Of a stretch of DNA of 64,000 nucleotides, positions 44,367 through 52,234 are shown piece by piece (positions within the stretch are counted from its first letter, which is position 1; the number at the start of each line of letters is the position of its first letter). The position numbers and the translations under genes were made by a program. Source of the stretch: Streptomyces gossypii (lineage in GTDB: Bacteria; Actinomycetota; Actinomycetes; Streptomycetales; Streptomycetaceae); NCBI RefSeq assembly GCF_025165795.1, contig NZ_JAJAGO010000006.1, positions 372,001 through 436,000 on the forward strand, in the 5' to 3' direction. The notes below the pieces were generated by a model. The model was not told the origin of the DNA and searched no databases. It saw only the letters and a list, made by a program, of their open reading frames with translations.

Positions 44367-45118
44367 GGGTCGATTTCCAGCACGCCGGAGACGCCTCGGG
44401 CGGTGGGTTTGCGGGCGGGGCCCAGGTCCGCGTCGTCCACGATCCGGCCGTCGAAGAAGCTGATCACCCGGTCCGCGGCGCTGGCCATCCGGGCGTCGTG
44501 GGTGACCATCAGGATCGTCTGGCCCTGCTGGTGGAAGGTGCTCAGCAGCCGGCGGACCTCACGCGTGCCTTTGCTGTCGAGGCTGCCCGCGGGCTCGTCG
44601 GCGAGCAGCAGGCCGGGGTGGTTGACCAGTGCGCGGGCCAGCGCGACGCGCTGCTGTTCGCCGCCGGACAGCTCGCCGGGCATCGCGCGTTCCTTGCCCG
44701 TCATCGCCAGGTCGGCGAGGAGTTCCTCGCGGGCGGCACGCGCCTTGCGGGGGGAGGATCCGGCGAGCAGCGCGGGCAGTTCGATGTTGTCGGCGACGGT
44801 GAGGTTGGAGACGAGGTTGAAGAACTGGAAGACGATGCCGATGCCGCTGCGCCGCAGTACCGCCCAGCGGGCCTCGGAGAGGCCGTCCATGCGGCGGCCG
44901 TCGATCCAGAGGCTTCCGCTGTCGGGCTGCTGGAGTCCGCCGAGCAGGTGGAGCAGGGTGGACTTGCCCGCGCCGGAGGGGCCGGTGATGGCGACGAACT
45001 CGCCGCGTTCGACGGTCAGGTCGACTCCGCGGACCGCCCGTACGGGGGTGGCTTCGCCGTGATGGGTCTTGGTGAGGCCTTCGGCCCGCAGGGCGGCGAC
45101 GGCGTCGTCGGCGGTCAT
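44363..45118 (-). CDS. ABC transporter ATP-binding protein (MacB/LolD type)
   Basis: A 251-residue ATPase energising the adjacent permease. Walker A is GPSGAGKSTLLHLLGGL, the Q-loop is VFQFFNLVSNLTV, the signature [14 protein letters not shown], Walker B LLLADEPAGSLD, and the H-loop MVTHDARMAS. DSKGTREVRRLL after Walker B is typical of LolD/MacB-class ATPases. The C-terminus has a short extension (ARKPTARGVSGVLEIDP). The ATG at 45118 gives MTADDAVAAL and overlaps the PadR stop by four bases. Confidence 0.94.
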   Translation of the reverse strand: MTADDAVAALRAEGLTKTHHGEATPVRAVRGVDLTVERGEFVAITGPSGAGKSTLLHLLGGLQQPDSGSLWIDGRRMDGLSEARWAVLRRSGIGIVFQFFNLVSNLTVADNIELPALLAGSSPRKARAAREELLADLAMTGKERAMPGELSGGEQQRVALARALVNHPGLLLADEPAGSLDSKGTREVRRLLSTFHQQGQTILMVTHDARMASAADRVISFFDGRIVDDADLGPARKPTARGVSGVLEIDP

Positions 45119-45621
45119 TCCAGCTCCTCCTGGCATCGTTCGAGCCAGTCGAGGTCCGCCTGCAGGTGCAGCATCGCGCCCTCGATCAGCAGCTGGGCGA
45201 TCCGGTTGTCCGCGTCCTCGGCCGTGCCCAGTCTGGACAGGTCGCGCATGGTGTTGAGGTACTGACGCCGCTGCTTGTTGATCAGGGCGATCCGGTCGGC
45301 CATGCCGGAGGGCGCGGCGAGTGCGAGCTTCATGAAGAACTCGTCCCGGACGCGTGGTTCGTCCGTCGTCCCCTCGAACCAGGCGAGCACGGCTTCCTGC
45401 CCGGCTTCGGTGAGCTGGTAGATGCGCTTGTTGGGGCGGCTCGTCTGTTCGACGTCCTCCCCGGCGATCAGCCCGGCCTTCTCCAGGCGCCCGAGGGTGA
45501 CATAGATCTGGCCGACGTTGGGCTGAGGGTACGCGGAGCCCAGGAGCTTCTCAAGGTCCTGTTTCAGCTCGTAGCCATGGGCCGGGCCCCGCGCGAGGAG
45601 AGCCAGCAGCGGCAGACGCAA
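45115..45621 (-). CDS. PadR-family transcriptional regulator
   Basis: A 168-residue PadR-type repressor. It has the family start LRLPLLALLARGPAHGYELK, followed by YPQPNVGQIYVTLGRLEKAG with the winged helix, the VEQTSRPNKRIYQLTEAG wing and a C-terminal dimerisation helix (CQEELE end). The start is TTG at 45621, seven bases after GGAGGAGGAG. It leads the operon with the ABC exporter and presumably autoregulates it, as PadR regulators of drug exporters do. A long imperfect palindrome lies in the upstream region. Confidence 0.9.
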   Translation of the reverse strand: MRLPLLALLARGPAHGYELKQDLEKLLGSAYPQPNVGQIYVTLGRLEKAGLIAGEDVEQTSRPNKRIYQLTEAGQEAVLAWFEGTTDEPRVRDEFFMKLALAAPSGMADRIALINKQRRQYLNTMRDLSRLGTAEDADNRIAQLLIEGAMLHLQADLDWLERCQEELE

Positions 45622-45724
45622 GCGTGCTCTCCTCCTCCGGTCTCGTGAGCGCCTTCGAGCGCTGGTGGTGCGCGGGCGATTCCCTGGTGCGGGGTGGTCC
45701 GCGGACGCTTCCGCACCCCTCTTA

Positions 45725-45833
45725 CGACCTGGTGCCCGACAGTCAGCGGGCTCCCGGTGGCCTGCGGCTCCGCCTTGGATCGGAAGCCGCAGGCCACCGC
45801 TCACTGATCCACTCGCTACCGCGCACCAGGTCG
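45725..45833. repeat. Nested imperfect palindrome in PadR / binding-protein divergent region
   Basis: Outer arms 45725-45735 (CGACCTGGTGC) and 45823-45833 are perfectly complementary. Inner arms 45756-45769 (GGTGGCCTGCGGCT) and 45785-45798 are perfect over 14 bp. The intervening parts are partly complementary, so the 109-base unit could extrude as a cruciform. It may be a miniature mobile element or a regulatory structure. It is not related to elements A and B by eye. Confidence 0.7.
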
Positions 45834-45925
45834 CAAGCTCTAGTATCGCCCATGCCTAACGGGTATATATGAGCCCCAGATGTCGGGGCAAGGAGCAACG
45901 GTGGCGGACGTACGAGGGGGTGCGG

Positions 45926-47188
45926 ATGCGGTGGATGCGGGCCGCGGGCAGAGGACTTCTGGTCGCCGCCGTGATCGCCTCCGGTTACGCCGGGATCGGC
46001 CCGCAGCGCGACACCCCGCCCGGCCGGGGGCCGATGACGCTCGCGACGTCGGATGATCTGACCCGCTATCTGGCGCCGCTGCTGGCCGACTGGAACAGCG
46101 CGCACCCGGGCGAGGAGGTCACGGTCGTCGAGCTGCCGGAGTCGGCCGACGAGACCCGCTCGCAGATGATCACCGACCTGCGCGCGGACGATCCGCGCTA
46201 CGACATCCTCAACATCGATGTCGCCTGGACCTCCGAGTTCGCCGCGGCGGGCTGGATATCCCCGCTCGACCGCGACCGCTTCGCGCTGGACACCTTCCTG
46301 CCCCCGGTGGTGGAGACCGCCACCTTCGACGGCCGGCTGTACGCCGTCCCCTATGTCACCAACGCCGGTCTGCTGTACTACCGCAAGGACATCCTGGAGC
46401 GGGAGGGCGAAAGCCCGCCGCGTACCTGGGCCGAGCTGGCCCGCCAGGCCCGTACGATCGCGCCGCGGCACGGACTCGACGGCTACGCGGGCCAGTTCCT
46501 GCCGTACGAGGGGCTCACCGCCAATCTCACCGAGGCGGTGCTGTCGGCGGGGGGATCGCTGCTGGCGGACGAGGGTGCGCGCGTCACCGTGGGCGCGGGG
46601 GTGCGCGAGGCGCTCGAACTGCTCGCCGACGGGGTGCGGGAGGGCTGGATCCCCCGCGAGGCACTGCGTTACAAGGAAGAGGAGTCGCGCAAGGCCTTCC
46701 AGAGCGGGGAGCTGCTCTTTCTCCGCAACTGGCCCTACGTGTACTCCCTGGCCGGGCAGGGGGGATCGGCGGTCGCCGGGAAGTTCGGCGCCGTGCGGCT
46801 GCCGGGGCCGCGCGGGCCCGGCACCAGCGTGCTGGGCGGCTCCAACCTCGCGGTGCACAGCCGCTCGCGGAACGGCAAGTCCGCCGCCGACCTGATCGCG
46901 TATCTGACCAGCGCCCCGGCCCAGCGCCGGGTACTCACCGAGGGCGCGCTGCCGCCGGTGCGCGCCGACCTCTACAGCGACCCGGCCCTCGTACGGGACC
47001 ATCCGTATCTGCCGACCCTCCGCCAGAGCATCCTCACCGCCGAGCCGCGTGCCAAGAGCCCGCGTTACGACCAGGTGACGCTCGCCGTCCAGGCGGTGAC
47101 ACACGATGTGCTGACGCTGCGCCAGACGCCGGAGGAAGCCGTGGCCCGGCTCACCCGCGAGCTGACGGCCATCGCCCGCAGAGACTGA
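45926..47188 (+). CDS. Extracellular sugar-binding protein without lipobox
   Basis: A 420-residue family-1 solute-binding protein. It has a hydrophobic N-terminal helix (GRGLLVAAVIASGYAGIGPQ) but no lipobox Cys, so it is either secreted or held by an uncleaved helix. The binding-protein fold is clear (YDILNIDVAWTSEFAAAGWI, LYAVPYVTNAGLLYYRKDIL, GSNLAVHSRSRNGK, ALPPVRADLY). The ATG at 45926 follows GAGGGGG; an earlier start at 45869 would add a basic leader. It lies 312 bases upstream of the GH13 enzyme on the same strand, suggesting use in alpha-glucoside uptake, though the next gene cluster has its own lipoprotein. Confidence 0.88.
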   Translation: MRWMRAAGRGLLVAAVIASGYAGIGPQRDTPPGRGPMTLATSDDLTRYLAPLLADWNSAHPGEEVTVVELPESADETRSQMITDLRADDPRYDILNIDVAWTSEFAAAGWISPLDRDRFALDTFLPPVVETATFDGRLYAVPYVTNAGLLYYRKDILEREGESPPRTWAELARQARTIAPRHGLDGYAGQFLPYEGLTANLTEAVLSAGGSLLADEGARVTVGAGVREALELLADGVREGWIPREALRYKEEESRKAFQSGELLFLRNWPYVYSLAGQGGSAVAGKFGAVRLPGPRGPGTSVLGGSNLAVHSRSRNGKSAADLIAYLTSAPAQRRVLTEGALPPVRADLYSDPALVRDHPYLPTLRQSILTAEPRAKSPRYDQVTLAVQAVTHDVLTLRQTPEEAVARLTRELTAIARRD

Positions 47189-47500
47189 GGCGCGCCCAGG
47201 TGGCCCACCCTCGGAGGCACTTGCGTACACCGGGCACCTCGGGCACCTCGGGCACGTCCTGCCCGTCGGGCACGTCCAGCACATCGCGCACGCTCCCGGC
47301 TCATTGATCACTTGTTAAGTACGTGCTTCGTATCTTGGCCAGGCCGCGGCACGTTCAAACACGCGTCATATCCGGGCAATACAGGCTCGGTTCTCTGTTC
47401 CCGTGTGCTTTCCCGTTGACACCTCCAGGTAGCGCCTACCTAACATGAAGGCAACCGGCGGCCAGCGGGCGCCAGGTATCTCCAGAGAACGGGTCAGCGA
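47189..47500. other. Intergenic region upstream of GH13 gene
   Basis: A 312-base gap between the lipobox-less binding protein and the GH13 enzyme. Near 47225-47285 there are repeated GGGCAC-type triplet-like units (CGGGCACCTCGGGCA). The promoter/operator described separately lies at 47416-47446. No gene is seen. Confidence 0.5.
47416..47446 (+). promoter_or_regulatory. Candidate promoter with operator dyad for GH13-sugar ABC operon
   Basis: TTGACA at 47416-47421 can serve as a -35 box with a -10-like region about 17-19 bases later (near CCTAACAT). The spacer contains a perfect dyad AGGTAG-CGC-CTACCT at 47427-47441, well placed for a repressor. No regulator gene is adjacent. The translation start is 55 bases downstream. 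Confidence 0.5.
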
Positions 47501-49336
47501 ATGTCGGCACTCACTGTTGGTGAAGGCCCCTCCCCGCGCACGGCGGACGCCTGGTGGCGTGACGCGGTGATCTATCAGGTGTACGTCCGGAGCTTTCTGG
47601 ACAGCACCGGCGACGGGATCGGCGATCTGGCCGGTGTCCGGGCCGGGCTGCCCTATCTGAAGAAGCTCGGCGTGGACGGCATCTGGCTCAGCCCCTTCTA
47701 CCCCTCACCGCAGCACGACCACGGCTACGACGTCGCCGACTACCGCGACGTCGACCCGGTATACGGCGACCTGGCGGAGTTCGACCGGCTGGTCACCGAC
47801 GCCCGGCGGCTGGGCATGAAGCTCGTCCTCGACATCGTGCCCAACCACTGCTCCAGCGAGCACCCCTGGTTCCGCGACGCGCTCCGCGCGCCGGCGGGCA
47901 GCGCACCGCGCGACCGCTTCCACTTCGCCGACGGCCGGGGCCCCGACGGCGCGGAGCCGCCGAACAACTGGCACGCGATGTTCGGCGGCCCGGCCTGGAG
48001 CAGGATCACCGAGCCGGACGGCACGCCCGGCCAGTGGTATCTGCATCTGTTCACCCCGGAGCAGCCCGACCTCAACTGGCGGGACGCCGACGTCGCCGAG
48101 TCCTTCGACGGCACTCTGCGCTTCTGGCTGGACCGCGGCATCGACGGATTCCGTATCGACGTCGCCGCGGGCCTGTTCAAGGACCGCGAACTGCCCGACT
48201 CCCCCGACCCCAAGGCCGACGAACGCTCCCGCGACTCGGTGAACCCGCTCGCCTGGAACCAGCCCGAGGTGCACGACGTGTGGCGCCGCTGGCGGGCCGT
48301 GTGCGAGGAGTACACCGCCGAGGACGGCTGCGACCGGCTGCTGGTCGGCGAGATATCGGTACCCACCACCCGGGAGCACGCCGAGTACATCCGGCCCGAC
48401 GAACTGCACCAGGCGTTCTTCTTCGACCTGCTGAGCGCCCCCTGGGACGCCGACGCCTTCCGCAAGTCCATCTCCGAGGCCCTGCGCGACATCGCGGACA
48501 CCGGCTCCACCACCACCTGGGTGCTCAACAACCACGACCAGGTGCGGTCCGTCACCCGCTACGCGGGCGAGCCCGGCATCGACTCCGGCGGCCCAGGTCC
48601 TGTCCGTTGGGACTTTGAGGGTCAGCCCGCGGCGGCTGGTGCGTGCGATCGCAAGACGGAGGATCGGCCTCGTACTGGGCGTACTGGGGCGAATCCGACA
48701 ACGCAGCGAGCGTGCGTGCCAGGCGTCGCGGGCCCGAGAAGTCCCACCGGACAGGACCTGGGCTCGGACCGCGCACGCGCGGCGGCACTGCTGATGCTCG
48801 CGCTGCCCGGCGCCGCGTACATCTACCAGGGCGAGGAACTGGGCCTGCCCGAGGTCCTGGACCTGCCCGACGAACTGCTCACCGACCCCATCTTCCGCCG
48901 CACCGGCAGCCGTACGGGCGTACGGGACGGCTGCCGGGTGCCGCTTCCCTGGTCGGGGCACGCCTCCCCTTTCGGTTTCACCTCGGGCACCGAGGGCGTA
49001 CAGCCCTGGCTGCCCCAGCCCGACTGGTTCGCGGCGCACGCCACCGACCGCGCCCTTTCCGATCCCCGGTCGTTCTGGCACCTCTACCGCGAGGCGCTGC
49101 AACTGCGGCGCGGGCTCCCTCAGCTCGGCGGGGGCACCATGCGCTGGCTGGAGTCCTCCCCCGACGTCCTGGCGTTCGCGCGCGGCGACGGCCTCGTGTG
49201 CGCCGTCAACTTCGGCACCTCACCCGTGGACGCGCCCGTCCCCGCCACGCTGCTGCTCGCCAGCGGGCCGTGCACCGGCCCGGTACTCCCCGGCTCCACC
49301 GCCGCGTGGTGGATCAGCGACCGCACCGCGCCCTGA
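47501..49336 (+). CDS. GH13 alpha-glucosidase-type enzyme interrupted in frame by a MITE-like insertion
   Basis: A 611-residue alpha-amylase-family enzyme, probably an intracellular alpha-glucosidase/oligo-glucosidase acting on sugars imported by the adjacent ABC system. Family regions: WWRDAVIYQVYVRSF, DIVPNHCSSEHPWF, nucleophile Asp220 in GFRIDVA, acid/base Glu284 in LLVGEIS, and transition-state Asp346 in NNHDQV. No signal peptide is present. Residues about 364-421 are encoded by a 173-base inverted-repeat element and look foreign (Arg/Thr/Pro-rich, GACDRKTEDRPRTGRTGANP). Normal GH13 sequence resumes at RARAAALLMLALPGAAYIYQ. Total frame is intact, so the enzyme may still be made; whether it is active is unknown. 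Typical family members are about 550 residues, consistent with about 58 extra. Confidence 0.9.
   Translation: MSALTVGEGPSPRTADAWWRDAVIYQVYVRSFLDSTGDGIGDLAGVRAGLPYLKKLGVDGIWLSPFYPSPQHDHGYDVADYRDVDPVYGDLAEFDRLVTDARRLGMKLVLDIVPNHCSSEHPWFRDALRAPAGSAPRDRFHFADGRGPDGAEPPNNWHAMFGGPAWSRITEPDGTPGQWYLHLFTPEQPDLNWRDADVAESFDGTLRFWLDRGIDGFRIDVAAGLFKDRELPDSPDPKADERSRDSVNPLAWNQPEVHDVWRRWRAVCEEYTAEDGCDRLLVGEISVPTTREHAEYIRPDELHQAFFFDLLSAPWDADAFRKSISEALRDIADTGSTTTWVLNNHDQVRSVTRYAGEPGIDSGGPGPVRWDFEGQPAAAGACDRKTEDRPRTGRTGANPTTQRACVPGVAGPRSPTGQDLGSDRARAAALLMLALPGAAYIYQGEELGLPEVLDLPDELLTDPIFRRTGSRTGVRDGCRVPLPWSGHASPFGFTSGTEGVQPWLPQPDWFAAHATDRALSDPRSFWHLYREALQLRRGLPQLGGGTMRWLESSPDVLAFARGDGLVCAVNFGTSPVDAPVPATLLLASGPCTGPVLPGSTAAWWISDRTAP
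48591..48763. mobile_element. MITE-like element B inserted inside the GH13 gene
   Basis: Terminal inverted repeats 48592-48615 and 48739-48762 match at 23 of 24 positions (beginning CCCAGGTCCTGTCC), extended by one base each side. The 173-base unit has no transposase. The interior shares blocks in the same order with the reverse complement of element A: TACTGGGCGT (48673-48682), CAACGCAGCGAG (48699-48710) and TCGCAAG-CGGAGG. It is read through in frame by the GH13 gene. Target-site duplication is not obvious. Confidence 0.85.
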
Positions 49337-49421
49337 CCCCGTCCCCTTCCCTCTTCCCCCGTCCCCTGCCCCGCCCCCGGTTCCCGCTTTCCCGACTTCC
49401 CGCTCCTGGAAGGAATCCCGC

Positions 49422-50786
49422 ATGAGACCGTTCACCTCCACCACCACGACCCGCGCCGCCACCGCCCTGATCGCCGCGCTCGCCCTCTCCTTCACCGCCG
49501 CCTGCGGCAGCGACGACAGCGACGACGGCGGCGACAAGGGCGCGAAGCCCGCCAAGCCCGCCGTCGAACTTCCCAAGCTCGACGGGAAGAAGCTCCAGGT
49601 CGCCGCCGTGTGGACCGGGCCCGAGGAGAAGAACTTCCGCAAGGTCCTCGAGGAGTTCGAGAAGCGCACCGGCGCGGAGGTCGAGTTCGTACCGACCGGC
49701 GACAACACCGCCACGTTCCTCGGCACCAAGATCGAGGGCGGCGCGCCGCCGGACGTCGCATTCCTGCCGCAGGTCGGCGTTCTGCACCAGTTCGCCGAGA
49801 AGAAGTGGCTCAAGCCGCTGGGCGACAGTGCCAAGAAGGAGCTGACCAAGAACTTCTCGCAGGGCTGGCAGGATCTGGGCGCGCATGAGGACACCCAGTA
49901 CGGCGTCTACGCCAAAGCCGCCAACAAGTCCCTGATGTGGTACAACACCAGCGCCTTCGAGACGGCCGGGGCCGCGGAACCGAAGACCTGGAAGGACTTC
50001 CTCGCCCAGGCACAGCTCATCTCCGACTCCGGGGTCGAGCCCGTCTCCGTCGGCGGCGCCGACGGCTGGACGCTCACCGACTGGTTCGAGAACGTCTACC
50101 TCTCGCAGGCAGGGCCAAAGAAGTACGACCAGCTGGCCAAGCACGAGATCAAGTGGACCGACCCGTCCGTGGAAAAGGCGCTCACCACGCTCGGGGAGCT
50201 CTTCGGCAAGGACCAGTTGCTGGCAGGCGGCAACGAGGGCGCGCTCCAGACGCCGTTCCCCGAGTCCGTCACCAAGACCTTCTCCAGCACCGACGCGCCC
50301 AAGGCCGCCGTCGTCTTCGAGGGCGACTTCGTCGGCTCCAGCATCACCAACGACACGAAGGCGAAGATCGGTACGGACGCCAAGGTCTTCCCGTTCCCCA
50401 AGGTCGGCGCCAAGTCGCCGGTGGTGACCGGCGGAGACGCGGCGGTGGCACTCAAGGACGGCGAGGGCGCCCAGGCGCTGCTCACCTTCCTCGCCTCCAC
50501 CGACGCCGCCGAGATCTGGGCCGAGCAGGGCGGATTCGTCTCCCCCAACAAGGAGATGGACTCCGCCTCCTACCCCGACGACGTACAGCGCGAGATCGCC
50601 AAGGCGCTGGTCGGTGCGGGCGACGACTTCCGTTTCGACATGTCCGACCAGGCCCCGGCCGCCTTCGGCGGCACAAAGGGTGAGGGCGAGTGGAAGGCGC
50701 TCCAGGACTTCCTGAAGAACCCGAAGGACGTCAAGGGCGCCCAGCGCGCCCTCGAGGCAGCCGCCGCCAAGGCGTTCAAGAACTGA
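49422..50786 (+). CDS. Sugar-binding lipoprotein of alpha-glucoside ABC transporter
   Basis: A 454-residue solute-binding lipoprotein. The leader (ATALIAALALSFTAACG) ends in a lipobox with Cys at about 28. The mature protein has an acidic/Lys spacer (DDSDDGGDKGAKPAKP), then VAAVWTGPEEKNFRKVLEEF, APPDVAFLPQVGVLHQF and GAEPKTWKDFLAQ-type features of the CUT1 binding family. It follows the GH13 gene by 85 bases and precedes two permease genes. This is the AglE-like layout, so alpha-glucosides are the likely cargo. Confidence 0.92.
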   Translation: MRPFTSTTTTRAATALIAALALSFTAACGSDDSDDGGDKGAKPAKPAVELPKLDGKKLQVAAVWTGPEEKNFRKVLEEFEKRTGAEVEFVPTGDNTATFLGTKIEGGAPPDVAFLPQVGVLHQFAEKKWLKPLGDSAKKELTKNFSQGWQDLGAHEDTQYGVYAKAANKSLMWYNTSAFETAGAAEPKTWKDFLAQAQLISDSGVEPVSVGGADGWTLTDWFENVYLSQAGPKKYDQLAKHEIKWTDPSVEKALTTLGELFGKDQLLAGGNEGALQTPFPESVTKTFSSTDAPKAAVVFEGDFVGSSITNDTKAKIGTDAKVFPFPKVGAKSPVVTGGDAAVALKDGEGAQALLTFLASTDAAEIWAEQGGFVSPNKEMDSASYPDDVQREIAKALVGAGDDFRFDMSDQAPAAFGGTKGEGEWKALQDFLKNPKDVKGAQRALEAAAAKAFKN

Positions 50787-50806
50787 CGGACAGGGACAGG
50801 ATCTCC

Positions 50807-52234
50807 ATGTCGCACGCATCGGCGGGCGGCCCGGGAACGCCCGTGTCCAAGGACCCCGGCAACCCAGGCAGCTCAGGCAGTTCAGAAGGTCCGGGCGGCC
50901 CGTCCCCTTCACCGGTCCGGGCCGCCCGGGGACGCGCCTCGCTCATGAGCACCCGTCCCTGGATAGCCGCAGGCTTCCTGCTCCCCGCACTTCTGCTGCT
51001 CGGGGCGCTGGTCGCCTATCCCATCGTCTACTCCCTCTACCGCAGTTTCTTCGGCGCCTCCGGTGACGGCTTCGTCGGGCTGGACAACTACGCGGAGGTG
51101 TTCTCCGGCGACCGGCTGACCGCCGTCAAGAACACCCTCGTGTGGGTGATCGTCGCCCCGTCCGTCGCCACCGCGTTCGGTCTGGTCTTCGCGGTACTGA
51201 CCGAACGGGTGCGCTGGGGCACCGCGTTCAAAATGGTCGTCTTCATGCCGATGGCGATCTCGATGCTCGCCGCGGGCATCATCTTCGGGCTGGTCTACCA
51301 GCAGGACCCGGACCGGGGGGTCGCCAACGCGGTGTGGGTGGGCGTCCATGACACCTTCACCGAATCCTCCGCCTGGCCGGGCGCCCGGCCGCGCCCGACC
51401 TCGGATCTGGCGGCATCGGGCGGCGGCGCCTTCACCACGAAATCCGCCGCCGAGGGCTCCGGCACCACGGACCTGCCACTCGTCGGCGTACCGCCGCAGG
51501 ACGTCGCGGGCGCCGCCGAGGCGGCACCCGCCAAGCCTGCGGGCGGCAGCGGCGCCGACGGTGCCGTCACCGGGACGGTGTGGCTGGACTTCACCAAGGG
51601 CGGCGGCGGCAAGCCCGGATCGATCGACCCGAAGGAGAAGGCGCTCGCCGGAGTCACCGTGGAGGCGGTGAAGGACGGCGAGGTGGTCGCCTCCGCGAAG
51701 ACCGGCGACGACGGTACGTACGCCCTGCCCAAGGAGGCCGAGGGCGCCAAGCTCCGGCTCCCCTCCTCGAACTTCGCGGAGGCGTACAACGGCGTCGACT
51801 GGCTGGGCCCCTCGCTGGTGACCCCGGCCATCATCGCCTCGTACATCTGGATGTGGGCGGGCTTCGCGATGGTGCTGATCGCGGCCGGACTCGCGGGGAT
51901 CTCCCGTGAGCTGCTGGAGGCGGCACGGATGGACGGGGCCAACGAGTGGCAGGTCTTCCGGAAGGTGACGGTGCCGCTGCTCGCCCCGGTCCTCTCGGTC
52001 GTCGTCGTCACCCTGATGATCAACGTGCTGAAGATCTTCGACCTCGTCTACATCATCGCGCCCAGCGCCACCCAGTCCGACGCCAACGTGCTCGCACTGG
52101 AGCTGTATCTCTCGTCCTTCGGCGGGGGTGCGAACCAGGGGGTGGGCAGCGCCATCGCGGTGGTCCTGCTGCTGCTCGTCGTCCCCGTGATGATCATCAA
52201 CATCCGCCGACTGCGGAGGGAGAACCGCCGATGA
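50807..52234 (+). CDS. Sugar ABC permease with extracellular beta-sandwich-like domain inserted between membrane segments
   Basis: A 475-residue permease, about 160-180 longer than usual. A Gly/Ser/Pro-rich leader of about 45 residues precedes the first helix (PWIAAGFLLPALLLLGALVA). Three membrane segments follow to GIIFGLVYQQDPDRGVA. Then an insert of about 165 residues: an Ala/Gly/Pro linker, and at about 250-325 a segment resembling Cna-B/SdrD-type or carboxypeptidase-regulatory beta-sandwiches (GTVWLDFTKGGG, LAGVTVEAVKDGEVVASAKT, GDDGTYALPKEAEG). The permease resumes at LVTPAIIASYIWMWAGFAMV with EAA motif EAARMDGANEWQVFRKVTVP. Its stop overlaps the next gene in ATGA. The start ATG 50807 gives MSHASAGGPG. 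Confidence 0.88.
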   Translation: MSHASAGGPGTPVSKDPGNPGSSGSSEGPGGPSPSPVRAARGRASLMSTRPWIAAGFLLPALLLLGALVAYPIVYSLYRSFFGASGDGFVGLDNYAEVFSGDRLTAVKNTLVWVIVAPSVATAFGLVFAVLTERVRWGTAFKMVVFMPMAISMLAAGIIFGLVYQQDPDRGVANAVWVGVHDTFTESSAWPGARPRPTSDLAASGGGAFTTKSAAEGSGTTDLPLVGVPPQDVAGAAEAAPAKPAGGSGADGAVTGTVWLDFTKGGGGKPGSIDPKEKALAGVTVEAVKDGEVVASAKTGDDGTYALPKEAEGAKLRLPSSNFAEAYNGVDWLGPSLVTPAIIASYIWMWAGFAMVLIAAGLAGISRELLEAARMDGANEWQVFRKVTVPLLAPVLSVVVVTLMINVLKIFDLVYIIAPSATQSDANVLALELYLSSFGGGANQGVGSAIAVVLLLLVVPVMIINIRRLRRENRR

